Shown in pieces: positions 21,768-33,038 of a DNA stretch of 64,000 bases. Position numbers and translations under genes: made by a program. The notes beneath the pieces are model-generated. The model searched no databases and was not told where the DNA came from. It saw only the letters and a program-made list of their open reading frames with translations. Positions within the stretch are counted from its first letter, which is position 1. Each line of letters opens with the position of its first letter. The DNA comes from Ophiosphaerella korrae (lineage: Eukaryota > Ascomycota > Dothideomycetes > Pleosporales > Phaeosphaeriaceae). Location: assembly GCA_028456385.1 (NCBI GenBank), contig JALNQF010000043.1, positions 186,001 to 250,000 on the forward strand, read 5' to 3'.

Positions 21768-24322
21768 TAAATGGGCTCGAATTAGATCATCTTAGCTCTT
21801 GATAACATAGCAATAGTAGGCGTTGATGAACCGGTTCTAGATAACAGAGGTTGAAGGTCCAATCTAAACCTATGTGAAGGTGGGCGGGCTCCTTGGAACC
21901 ACACCGGCGAAAGAACATGGAAATGTTTGGCGTAAATTGGGTTTGTACGTACATAAGTTTTAAGTGGATTCTCGCAAGAGCTATATGTCCTTTGGTGTTC
22001 GGCAAGAGCTGGGAACTCGAAATTCCAAGCTATCCCGCGGATGCTTCCAAGTCGTTCGACAAGACGTCGTTTTCCCTGCACCGAGCTTCCTAGTCTGGGG
22101 CCATTATTCCTTGCTGTCCCTCTGCCATGGCAAGCGATCGTATGCGCATACTCGAGCGGTCGATATCGCTTGGGTTGGTTGCCCGTGGGAACGGAGTGCG
22201 GTGGTGTTTGCGGAACCGACGAGGCGAGACTGGCAAGTTAGCGAGCTCATATAAGTTCATCTAGGGGTACAAAAGCTTACGGATCTTTCGTTTTGATAGT
22301 CTAATGGCAATGGTATTATTTGCCTTTCAAGAGAGACTCTTCCTGGATGAGCGCGCATGCGATAACGACAACGTAATTTTTGTATGGAGATAGCGCTGTA
22401 TCTACTGAAAAGGTTGTGCAATACAACTTTGATAGTCTATAGCTCTACGCAAGAGTTGTTTTTTTCGCTGAATTATAACAAAGTCAAAGTACCCCTCAGA
22501 TGTTGCGGCACGGCGGGATTTGCGTAACCCAGGAATGGACGTTATCCATGCGGTACATGATGACTTTGCCTACGGTGCTAGATCGTCCTCCTGATCAAGC
22601 GATGCACGGGAGCTGTAAATATATCAATCATATCTATTCCACTACCATATATTGCATGGCATCCTGTAGGGGGTTACTGTTTCGCCGAGCGATTCCGAAC
22701 GTTTGCCGTTTGCCGTTTGCCATTTGCCATTTGCCATTTGCCACCTACCAATCAGCGACTCTTTACCAACATGACGCGAAACGAAATAAGCGTAAGTGGG
22801 CAGATAAAGAAAACTCTCACCAAAATATGTCCTCGGGGAACACTCGGTAATAAACCCGTTGAGATGCTAGCTGGAAGAAGACCAGAATATATAACGGATG
22901 AATAGGTAGCACAGTTTATAAAACCGCGTAAATGTCGAATTACTTTCCGACTGCTTTCGAGATCCTCGGGGCAGCATCCGTTTAAGTGTGATCACACGCT
23001 GCAGAGCAGACACATCACAATGTCATCACCACTTGCACCTACTCCATCAGTCCGTACCTCGATGACTCTCCCAGTCGAACGCCCTCAATCTGCGAATCAA
23101 ACTCAGCGACATGGGATGTCTTTATTCAAGGCAGCTTTAAAAAAGCCGTTCCAGGGTTGGTCAAAGGACCTCCTTCACGCAAGAGATGACGATGACGACG
23201 ACTACAACTTTGCTAGTGGGTTGAGGCGTGGTTGTGAGCCGGACCGCAAGAATGGTGCGCATTGAACGACTGAGATAATATAAGATGGAGGACACAAACT
23301 GGGGTAAGGCTCATTCCAATATTGTCCCGGAAGGGTGAACCTTGGGAAGGCAGGAGGGTAGAAGCCACGGAGGATGGTCAGAGAGTGTGGAATCGCTGCA
23401 TGTGAATCATTGGCTATGTGTTTGAAGAGTGTAAAAAGCATAAATATTCTATGGTCTTGACTGAGGGCAATTGAGGGGAAAAAAAAAACATAGTTATGGA
23501 TCACACGACGGGATAGGTGCAGAGGGATGCCGAAAGCCGCCGCGCAGGCAGCCTGGCAGATTTCCGACGTCATGGCGTGAAGTCTTACATTCTGGTATTT
23601 ACATCTCATTGTTGATTATTCCACTTAGTGGCTGAACAAATTATCAACAAAAAGCTTGAATGCATGAATCATTTTCTGTGTATCTACTTGCCTTATCATG
23701 GACTAGTAGGGCCGGCCCTTGTAGTTGACCCAGTTGCAACAGCCTTGGCAGTCTCACCGACCTCATAACCACCGGCGTGGAGTTAGATAGCTATCTCAAC
23801 TTAGTGTGGTGCAACGCTCAAACTCCCTTACATATGTACTCAATGAAAGCGCTGCATTATGGTGTTGTCAATGCGTCTCTTCCACTCTATCCGCAGCTGT
23901 CGCATTGCCAAATTTTGAGTCGACGTCGGCTGTTTTTGATGTGCGCAAGCTAGCTCGGGCGCTACCACCCTTTTGCCAGATCCTCCGCGCATTGCCCTCC
24001 AAAGTAGATACTACGTAGGTATTGGAGCGGAGAATATCCGCTTCCTAGCCAAGGTGTTGCCTCAGACACTCGCAATCATCTAGTCCTAATCTCGCTTGTG
24101 TGCCTGTCTCTCCATATCACTGGCAACCGTGCAGCTGAGCCGTGCTGCATGATGCGTTGGACAAAGTTTGAGATCTTCACTGCATCCACCATTCTCTCAA
24201 AACAACTGTCTTTAACTTTGATCAACTCCGGAATATCTGTTCACTTTCTAGTATTCTCGCTTTCTTGATACGAATTATAGACTTATCGTCTCTCCTAGTT
24301 ATCTTCAACGAGTCTCATTGTC
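21768..24322. other. Gene-poor interval, no firm gene
   Basis: About 2.5 kb contains overlapping short open stretches on both strands. The best small frame is at 23020-23265 on the plus strand: 81 codons, ATG start, a Pro/Ser-rich N-terminus and an acidic run of Asp. A 135-codon antisense frame overlaps its end and no family is recognised, so it is not called as a gene. The last 200 bases are a TC-rich leader of the gene at 24323. Confidence 0.45.
22701..22742. repeat. Heptanucleotide tandem repeat, six units
   Basis: Three GTTTGCC units are followed by three ATTTGCC units in perfect tandem, in non-coding sequence. Confidence 0.95.
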
Positions 24323-25036
24323 ATGGTTTCCATTCGTTTCGCAACGCTTTTCGCGTCAGGCACTATTGCAGCCAATGTGACAACATCGGTGTGGCTACCT
24401 GGTGCAGCAAATGTAAATCAGACTCTCTTAGGTTCCGTTATTGAATAGAGTGGCGACTAGACTATCCTCGCGTTATCTTTCGCAAGCACACCCAGCACAC
24501 CAGATTACTACAGCCGGGCACCAAGTACAGTTACTGTGGCTGGTACGACGTTTGTCGCGTACAATGTCAGTGCAAGTGATTCGGGCAGTGCGAACATCAC
24601 GACCATCACTATTGAGCTTCAATGCAAACGTCCAAGCGGAGCGAGCGCGATTCCCACGTGCACACTGAGCACTCTTGGAGCAAATCGAGTTGTCAGCGAA
24701 GTTTGTGCAAGACTATCCGTCGCATCTCTACCAGAATACTGCACAGCGTCCAGTGCGGTCCGTTATGAACAAACCGAAACCCTAGGAGGAGAGTCTCAAT
24801 ACTATGTCAACAACCATCCTCTTATCATTACAGCTGGAATGGAAAAGCTGGGTGTCTCTGCTGGCGCAACGCCAACAGTCAGCGGCGCTTCGATGCCCCG
24901 TGGCGCTGCGACGCCTTCACAAACAATTTCTGGCTCAGGTTCTGCCCAACAAGCCACCGGGGCTGCAGCTCCTATAAAGACGGCTCTGCCTGCTTTGGCG
25001 GGTCTCGGCGCAGCTGCAGCCGTCTTTTTCCTATAA
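24323..25036 (+). CDS. Secreted GPI-anchored protein gene, possibly inactivated
   Basis: ATG at 24323 opens a signal-peptide-like start (MVSIRFATLFASGTIAANVT). The same frame ends in a Ser/Thr/Ala-rich region and a hydrophobic tail (LPALAGLGAAAAVFFL) typical of GPI-anchored wall proteins. Four cysteines in the middle (LQCKRP, PTCTLS, EVCARL, EYCTAS) resemble small fungal GPI proteins. Two TAG codons (24446-24448 and 24458-24460) interrupt the frame. A 48-nt in-phase intron, 24413-24460 (GTAAAT...CTAG), would remove both and leave 221 aa. However, the bases it removes still read NQTLLGSVIE, which looks like family sequence, and no good branch point is visible. The gene is therefore either spliced there or carries two nonsense mutations. 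Confidence 0.6.
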
Positions 25037-25201
25037 AAGCAATATGGGTTCACAATATCTGGGATGAACAACGACCAAAACTATTCGGCACGTAATACAA
25101 ATCTTTATAGAAGGAAACTACGAAATATTCACGATATGTTAATGGCTTTATGTATATCAATTGAAGTCTGTTTAGACTCAACAAGTGTATCAATGCTGCT
25201 C

Positions 25202-25900
25202 TCAGGGTATTGGCTCCTCAAGTACAACCATCCTCTGGCCCTTCGGTCCAAAACATGCAATTCCGTTGTCACGCCTCACCCTGCCGCAGTAAACATGTCC
25301 CTCACAATCACTCCTTTCACAGTACCACCTACTAATGTCCCCGCCTTTTTCTCGTATGTAGCATCCATGGTTACATGCCCTGGAGAGTTCTATATGGGCA
25401 GACGCCGCAAAACTCCAAATTTTCTCGCATTTATTGAATGTTTGTACGTGCTCACATCGCAAATTGCTAGGGAACCAAAAGCTCTCAATATGCTCGACTT
25501 TAACCTTCATTTGACTGAGATGCTTCTCTCGGAAGCGATCATAGTTCGGGTTGTCCTTGTTGGGCTTGATCATGTGCGAGCAACTTGGGTGTGACATTGT
25601 AACTGGTGTGCGGGTGAACAGCTCAGGGACCCATTTCGACGGCGGTCGAGCTGGATGGCGCACAATTAAAGTATAAACAGTGTTACCGGGTTCAGTCTCT
25701 CCCACCGGATCAAAGTGATTACCTAACCTCACTATGAGACGCATTCTAGTTTTCTGGTTTGTACAATTCCGTGCTGTGCTGGGAATGTGTAGCGACTTTG
25801 ATCGATGGTAAGTTGAGGTATGGAGTATAATGGTACAAACAGTCGAACATTTAAGAAACCGGAAGAGTAATGACAGTGTTTTCATAAGCCAGCGGAACAT
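25202..25900 (-). CDS. Possible Cys-rich hypothetical protein
   Basis: An open frame of 232 codons begins at the ATG at 25900. The N-terminal 30 residues are hydrophobic (LSLLFRFLKCSTVCTIIL) and could be a signal or anchor. The C-terminal half has many Cys/His residues in pairs (CEHVQTFNKCEK, CNHGCYIREKG, WYCERSDCEGHVYC) that could bind zinc. A 176-codon frame overlaps on the opposite strand, so the coding assignment is uncertain. An upstream exon is possible. No family is recognised. Confidence 0.3.
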   Translation of the reverse strand: MFRWLMKTLSLLFRFLKCSTVCTIILHTSTYHRSKSLHIPSTARNCTNQKTRMRLIVRLGNHFDPVGETEPGNTVYTLIVRHPARPPSKWVPELFTRTPVTMSHPSCSHMIKPNKDNPNYDRFREKHLSQMKVKVEHIESFWFPSNLRCEHVQTFNKCEKIWSFAASAHIELSRACNHGCYIREKGGDISRWYCERSDCEGHVYCGRVRRDNGIACFGPKGQRMVVLEEPIP

Positions 25901-25936
25901 TGTGAACTGAAGGGGATAAACGCACAACGCAGACAA

Positions 25937-26476
25937 TCAACTTTCACGAGCGTCAGGTGTCGTTCACAAGGCCTTTGATGCGCCATCTGCTGTTGAGGAG
26001 TGATTTGAATGCAAAGCGAATCGCACGCAGTCCGTAATATCTTGATTCTGCTTAAAAAATGTATTTCTAACGTTGATATGTTCGTGGCGCTTGATAGATA
26101 CCCCGTTACTATTGTAACTGATGCCAAAAGGGTAGTAGGAGGAGTTCACCTTGAAGACTGTATGCCAGAGACTAAATTTTATTAGCCTAAGCCATCATTC
26201 AGTACCTCGTAATTGTGATGGTGTAGTGGGATGGATGGTTTGATGTGCACAGCTAAATATAGCTAGTAAATATTCTCCTCATATCATATCACACCTTTTA
26301 AAAGATGGACAAACAGTAGCACCCCAACTTTTCGTGTCCCTTGGTCAGCTTCATTTTTATTTGTATTTTGACCCATATAAATTTGAAATAAAGCATATAA
26401 ACTAACAACAATATGGAGTGTCGTCTACGGTTTATCTCACGGAATTCTTCATCTTGACTATATATAACGCCCCTCT
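25937..26476. other. Intergenic, no gene seen
   Basis: AT-rich sequence without a convincing frame; it includes the 3' flank of the HET gene that ends at 26477. Confidence 0.5.
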
Positions 26477-28756
26477 CTAAAGATCGAGATTCGGTCTTTG
26501 ATCGTAAAACTTGCAATGATGATCGAAAGGGTGAAGAGGGTAATGCCGTAGACGGAACTCAATCTCTAAACGTCGATACACCTGCGCCACATACGGCTCC
26601 TCGAGCTCGAGTGCAGTTGCCAGATGCTTCAACCCCAGGCACGCACCTTGCGTGCATCTTTGGTGCTCCTTCTCTTTACCTTGCAAAAACCATTCATGCT
26701 CTACTGCAACCCGCACCAAGTCCTCATACAATTTTTCACAGGAAATACCATAGTCAACCCGAACGGGTGGATAATCTAGTAACCCCAGCAGGGCATAGAC
26801 TTTATCCCTTGGATCGGAGCAATTCTTGATCAAATTGTTATAGACCAAGACCAAGATCTGAGATGATGGAAATGGAGGCCTAAACCCAGGATTTGACCAG
26901 GAAAGCAAGCCGCTAACATTAGTGCGTTCGACAATGTTGTTGGTATCATCTGTCCGCTTGTTCTCATGTATAAGCAGCCTGAAGGTATCCCAATGAGTCG
27001 CGAAATCTCCACGTCTGATTATAGGTGTCTTTGCGATCAGAAGTTCTTGGATAATCCACATTCGTGACCAGTACTCGCATGCAATGAGGCCATCAAGTGC
27101 TCTTGCTACGGTAGTATTTTGGATTCTCCGTTGGGATTTACTTCTGGAATGAATGTAGCCTTGTAGTTGTTCAAGCTCAAAAGCCTCGCGATCGCTGTCA
27201 ACAGAGCCTAGCCAACAAATGACTTCGCGTGCACGGTCATAGATTTTGCCCATCATGCTGACTTGGTGATTCTTTTCCTTCAATCCAGGCCCTGAAGCCG
27301 CTGTCTGGTCAATGCAGATCGCGTCTATCCAGTACAGCCTGTTGCAAAGATTCGGATCCCACTGGGCAAGCCTCAGAAAGCCGTAAAGATTGGTTCTGAT
27401 CCAGAACTTTTGCTTATCAAGAATAATGGGAATGACATCTGACCTCTTCTGCGCCACGCCCCATGAATAAGAGAGCGCTGTGTACCATAAATCGATATCG
27501 TCCAAAAAGCCAGATTGGAATTCACATTCCAAGTATTCATCGGCAGCGCCGGGTAGAATGCGCACCAAACGAATTGCTTGTCGAGCAAAGTCCAGTGGTG
27601 GGTGTTTAAATCTCGAAAGACGATTTCGTTCTTTGTCGGTTTCCCGTTTTCTGACAGTGGTGTCTTTCGCACTTGGGCCCTCTATCTTTGCTAAACATTC
27701 AGCCCATTTTTCTGGTGGTAGTGATGACCAGTACTCAGGATCAGGCAGCTGAAGTGTGATACTCTTCGAACCTCTTTTCTTTTTTCCTGATGTACCTACA
27801 TAGTAGGTCTTGACTCCCGACGGCGGTGATGGCGCACGGGGTTTGTTACGCCGATATGGGCGGCCTCCGACGGAAGAGGCACGCCGCAAAGCAGGTCTCT
27901 CATGGAGATCATCTGAATCGGATTGGTTATATGCTGACTCTCTGTCTGTTGTCTCTTGATGGGTTGTGCGTCCCGTGAGGGGCCGCCTTCCGTGGCTTCT
28001 TGCCCTTCCCAATATACCGAGCGGGTGGTTCATCGATCGCATATCCTCGTCGCTGAAAGACGAGTCATCTTGAAATCTCGCATCAAGTGCTGTATAAAGC
28101 TTCTGGGGATTTGCCCCAAGTATACGGTCACCCTGCCGACTTGATGACCTTAGTCCAGTAACAGATCTTTGCGGCACGATCTTAGCATTGAAAGTTCCAG
28201 AGCTTGAAAGTTCACCATTCGAAGGTGGCAGTGGAGTGTAAATGTCTGCTTTAGCTGGCTTTGTGTCGTGATGTGCAGAGACGGATCTTCGATGCAAAGG
28301 ACGGTATCGCTCTTCTTGTTCTTCGGGAACATGCCTGTTGTATGTCCAAGAGGATCTCGTGTGAGAGGATGGATCATCGCTGTAACCTCGCTTGTACTGT
28401 ACTGGGCGATTTAATGAACAGCGGTCCTGTCTCAGGTCCCACTCATCTCGTTCTGGGCTTGTTTGACGAGCAGATGTCGGTCGTAGCATAGCCCTTGCAA
28501 CAGCAGCCGATTCATGTTGCCGCGATGGTCTGAAGTCCGGGTAAATCAGGTCACCGTGTGGACGTGGTCCATCTAAATCCGACCGATAATTCCAGTCTTC
28601 GGAACTGTCATCAGCATCGTCCAGGTCATCATTTCGAGTCACCGTGATACTGAAAGAATTGGGATGCACATCTGTTTCGCTAATCGTCAGCCTTGCGTGC
28701 TATCACAGAACTGGGATGCCTTGTTGTATACAGTCTGACCGGCCTAGAGAATCCAT
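26477..28756 (-). CDS. HET-domain protein with long disordered N-terminus
   Basis: The main exon (28671-26477) has no ATG near its start; the frame would open with GTG. A small first exon (28756-28732) joined by a 60-nt intron (GTATAC donor, GCTGAC branch, AACAG acceptor) supplies an ATG and keeps the frame, giving 739 aa. A start at the internal ATG 28489 (670 aa) is the alternative. Residues 10-330 are Ser/Arg/Asp-rich and disordered. The HET domain follows with LWYTALSYSWG, NRLYWIDAICIDQ, EVICWLG and SRMWIIQELL, then SDPRDKVYALLGL. HET proteins trigger incompatibility reactions. No NTPase or repeat domain is fused here. It is the nearest minus-strand neighbour of the cluster and probably not part of it. 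Confidence 0.88.
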
Positions 28757-29403
28757 TATAATTGATGGTATGCTGTGGCAGGTTGTTCCAAGACGGCGAA
28801 TGTATCAGTGGGGTTGCTTGTCCATGTGGCAAGGCAGAAGCGCCAGTTCGGCTTCCGCTCTGCTAAACTTAATTAGTCACGCCTGCATGATGAGGCTGCA
28901 TGCTGCTTGTGCTATTCGCTGATCAGTCAAATTGATGGCAATGCATCTTTGTAGCCGCCATCAGTCTGCTTTGGAACAAGAATGATTGCACATTGGCGAC
29001 TAGCGCTCGAACATGCGAGATGAGGTACCATTGCTTCTTTCCGGCTCTTCAGTTTTCCTGCGTCAGCAGTAGGTTACTATCGTGGTATCACTCTTTTCGA
29101 CAAATATGGTTGTCCAGAATTGCTTTGCGCAGCTTCAGCGATACGAGTTCCGCAAAGGAAAAATAACCCACAGTCTTTAACACTCAGTGAATGAGGTTCG
29201 CCTGGTGTCTTCGTGGGCTGTGTTGCTGTGAGCTCCGGAGGTCGACCTGGAAACTCAAGTTAGTTGATGACGAATCTTTATTGGCCTCGGCCCACTCGCC
29301 CCACTCAGTTATCGCGTGGCTATCAACCACTTTCGTTGGCAACCACCCCGTCTGCGACATCAGAGCATGCGTTATCCTTGATATAGACTGCAACTCTTTA
29401 AAA
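28757..29403. other. Divergent promoter region between HET gene and Zn2Cys6 gene
   Basis: About 650 bases lie between two divergent genes. No coding frame is convincing; an open stretch on the plus strand from 29191 merely runs into the Zn2Cys6 gene's first exon. Confidence 0.5.
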
Positions 29404-31780
29404 ATGGAAGAGTCACCTATAGCTATGGCTAATGCGTCAACCTTTTCACAGAAGAGGCCAGCTCAAGACCGCGAAGAACGTCACCGACCCAAACGTGCCA
29501 AATACACTTCTGCCGCGTGGTACGCTGCTCCAAACTATACTTTACAAACTCTAAACAATTTAGCAATGAGTGTAAAAGATGTAAGGTGAAATGCATAAGG
29601 ATGGATGACAACGACGATTGCCAGCGCTGCATGACCACGAAGGTCTCTTGTGTCGTTGTTCCGACTCTTGCTCAAAATGCGAAAGAGAGAAATGAAAAAG
29701 GGAGTAGGCAGAGAAGCGACGAGTGAGTAAACGAAAAACAATGGTCACTGATGAACGAATGCTAATATACTTCAGGTCGCATCACATTCAGCTCGGCAAT
29801 GAAATCAAGAGCCTGCGCCAACAAGTTATTACATTAACGGAGACCGTGACAAGACTGATAGAAAAGATACCGTTCCAGTCGCCTGTTGTTCAAAATCGCG
29901 TTTCAGAAACTCACTTCACAAGCCCGACATATTCTGCGACAAACATTCGGCGACCTAGTGCCCCACAGCAGCCTCAATTTGTTGGCCCAACACGCTCTGC
30001 TTTCAGCTTTAACATCGCAGAGACATCTCTGTCCATCATGGGGATACAAACAGATGATATTCAATCAACTAGACCCTCATCGGTTGATTCGTCTTGCGAA
30101 GGTACACCCGAACCTTACCCAGGAACCTTGTCGCCACCATCTTCTAACACGGCTGACAATCTGCTTGATTATCCCTGCGATGAGCTCATTCGTCTCCTTG
30201 GAATATATCAAGAGGAGATCGCATGCGTGCACCCGATCGTCGAAACCGAAGACCTAATCCGTATTGTTGCCGAAGTGTTACGATTCGTTAAGCACGCTGG
30301 CCAGGTCTCGGTCGGGTCGCAATTGGTCGGACCCAAAGACGTACATATGATGAAAATTGCAGTTGCTACAGCATTGATTCACGAGAGTCATGGTAGGAAT
30401 GACGTTTCGGATAAACTAATCGCTTCAGTCGAGCAGGATGTCAGCGTAATCTCACAAGCAAGTGGGGTTGAAATCAAGGATGTGCAGATAATGGGAATGC
30501 TGGTGTGGTCTCCCCCGCTTTGCCTGCAAGTGTTTAACTAATTACAAACGTAGAGTCTCTACTTCTGTCACACTGCGGAAGAACTGCATTCTTGGCGCGC
30601 CATCGGACGAGCAGCGCGACAAGCCTTGGAAATGGGGCTTCACAGGAAACAAAGCCTTGTTGATAACTTTCCTGACCCAGACTCACGTCGACTTGCCGTC
30701 CAAGTGTTCTGGGTAGTATATGAGCTGGATCGAAGATGGAGCTTTGGGACCAGTCTTTCTTTCGCACTAAACGATCGAGACATAGACCCTCAGCTACCTG
30801 AACCAGGGAAAGAATACCCTTATCTAAAGGCCATGGTTGCATATGCAAAATTATGCTCTAGAGTCTGGGATGCTCTACCGCCTTATGGTTCGTCTTTGCA
30901 GCTGATCCCAAAGGAGACAGAAGATTACCTCGATTTCATCACGCAAAATTGGTTGGAGTCCGTTCCGCAGGAGCTGCAATTTCAGCACCCCCGCCTTGGG
31001 CAAGCATCTCAAACGCGGCCTCGCCAACTTCATCGCTTGAGTACGTTACTCTATTTACGTGGCAATTACGTACGGACGCTAGTCCATCGCCATCATGTCT
31101 TGACATCAGACAACATCAAAGCTGATACAGAAAACGCGCACTTGGTGGTTGGCATCGCAAAAGATAGCATACAGGTTTTAGTTCACCTAAACGAAGCCAG
31201 CGATATCTACATTCGAGAGCAGAGTGTCTATCATTATTATCTTCTAAGTGCTCTTGCGGTCCTCCTCCTCGCCGTTTGTCATGCTCCGAATGCTTTCACT
31301 GAGATATGCCGAGATTCTTTCGTCTCAGGTGTCGACCTTGTCAAGGGTTTCTCCCGTCATTGTACGGCAAGTCGTAGGTTATGGAAGAGCATTCGCGGGC
31401 TTCTCCCCGTCGTTAAGTCACTTGGATTAAGATATGAAGGCAGAAACCACGACAGTCAGCGTATAAAGGACTCCCAAAACGCCATACCTGAGCAGAGATT
31501 GGCGATGCAACATCACTACGCCACATCTCATCATATTACCCAATTAGGCGGACCCGATCCATGGAAAAATGAAAACCCAGTCTCAGATTTTGATTTCCGT
31601 GACTCGATGCCGGATATCTTCGACATGGGCAATGACTTGATGGGTTTATATGATGTTTTCGGTTCCGCAATGACCTACCAGTCCCCGCATTTTAATGATA
31701 TTACACACAGGGGCGAACAACAAGAACTCTCGGCATGGGAGATTGGGGAGATTTCACGACATTTTCAAGATCTCATCTAA
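29404..31780 (+). CDS. Zn2Cys6 transcription factor with fungal-specific middle region
   Basis: Four exons (29404-29519, 29564-29722, 29776-30502, 30554-31780) encode 742 aa. The introns of 44, 53 and 51 nt have CTAAAC/CTAAT branch points and all preserve the frame. The first intron lies inside the zinc cluster and creates its first Cys. The spacing is canonical: C39-x2-C42-x6-C49-x8-C58-x2-C61-x6-C68, with an extra C45. A short leucine-containing coiled coil follows (EIKSLRQQVITLTETV). The fungal_trans region includes SLYFCHTAEELHSWRAIGRAARQALEMGLHRK and VFWVVYELDRRWSFGTSLSFAL. It sits next to the PKS cluster with a second regulator between, so it is a plausible pathway regulator but could be an unrelated flanking gene. 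Confidence 0.92.
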
Positions 31781-33038
31781 GAAAATGGCATCTTTGCTTC
31801 ATCGCACCTTAAATAACACACTGAGACACGCCGTGGACCCTCATACAGGGGCTGCATGGCGCATAACACCACCGAGAGCGGCAAGCGTATCGGGTGAAGC
31901 GATGACCAGTCAACAGGGATGTGAATGCTGGGATCCTTGTATGAACTTATATGATCACTTCTTGGTAGGACAGGTCAAGGCGACACACCATTCACACACT
32001 TGGCACTAACCAAGAAAAGGGGTGGTAGATACCGCTAGTAAGCTGAAGTGGTAAGCGCCAACCGCGACGTGCATAGCGATCGAATCGCTTCCCAAGATTA
32101 CTAGACGTTGGAAGAGCACAAAGGTTGTAAAGGCGGTATGGGGGAAGCATACCATTGCGTCATACCAGCTGGAGATTAGCACATTACACTACAGCATATC
32201 TATTTGGGGCAACAGCTTGAAACCCTACAACACACTAGTAATCCGGACGACCAAGAATTTGAGTGTCAAAGAAAATGTGGTCCGTGCTGAGTCCACCATT
32301 GCTCAGGTACGGCTTCTAGTCATCCCTCTCTTTTAGAACATAGCCCATACTGTGCATGTGTTTTATATTACACGTTTCACTGGCTAGGAAGCTGAACGAA
32401 TGTTGAATCAATTCGCTTATGTGGTGTGACCGAATGAGGGGCATTTTCCCCAAACAGGGCATAGATGGCCACATGGCTGACTGCCTATCCGTACACGCGG
32501 TCTTGGGCATCCAGCCCATGCTCTCGCACATCTGTTGGGATCGAATCTCTAATCTGGAACCCGCTGACACCAATATGGACCAAGAATGATGGTCTCAATG
32601 TATTGCGAGTGCTTCCCAATAGGAAAAGTATAAGACCGGGAGTAAAACCCAAGTCTGCATGGACAACGATACTTATAAGCTTGATGATCCCCGGAGGTAA
32701 GCCGCCACGTGTGAGCACGTTCTCTACTAGAACCGTCGGACCATCCAGTACTCTCCATGTTACGGAGGGTACCGATCCTACCGTACCAATCCTACAGGCA
32801 CGATGCATAAGGTCTCACATGGCCTTACGTGGTACGCGGTATTTGAACGCAGTGTCGTGCGGATGTGCAGTCCACAGTGTATGTTGATCATTTTTAAGGC
32901 CATATAAGACTGTCATATACATAATCTTGTTCAGAGGGGATTAGTTAAATGTGCAGTTGGTTTCGTCGTGATACAAGCGGGCTTCATCTTTAATCCTTTT
33001 CTCATGCTTGTTTCGAGCTGGAAGTGTGCGACAATAGG
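31781..33038. other. Intergenic, no firm gene
   Basis: About 1.26 kb. Overlapping open frames on both strands at about 32465-32890 (140 codons plus, 107 minus) were not convincing. The final part is the promoter of the bZIP-like gene. Confidence 0.45.

Noticed and set aside
21782..22254. Several 66-99 codon frames on both strands
   Set aside because: They overlap each other on both strands with no motif or splice support.
23202..23609. 135-codon minus-strand open frame
   Set aside because: It overlaps a weak plus-strand frame, the composition is not convincing and no motif is recognised.
25064..25594. 176-codon plus-strand open frame after the GPI-type gene
   Set aside because: It overlaps a more protein-like minus-strand frame with clustered Cys, and its own composition shows no motif.
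32465..32890. Overlapping 140-codon plus and 107-codon minus open frames
   Set aside because: The minus frame has an LPPG...LGFTPGLIL stretch that vaguely recalls Pmp3-type proteolipids, but residue order and spacing do not fit and no flanking exons were found.
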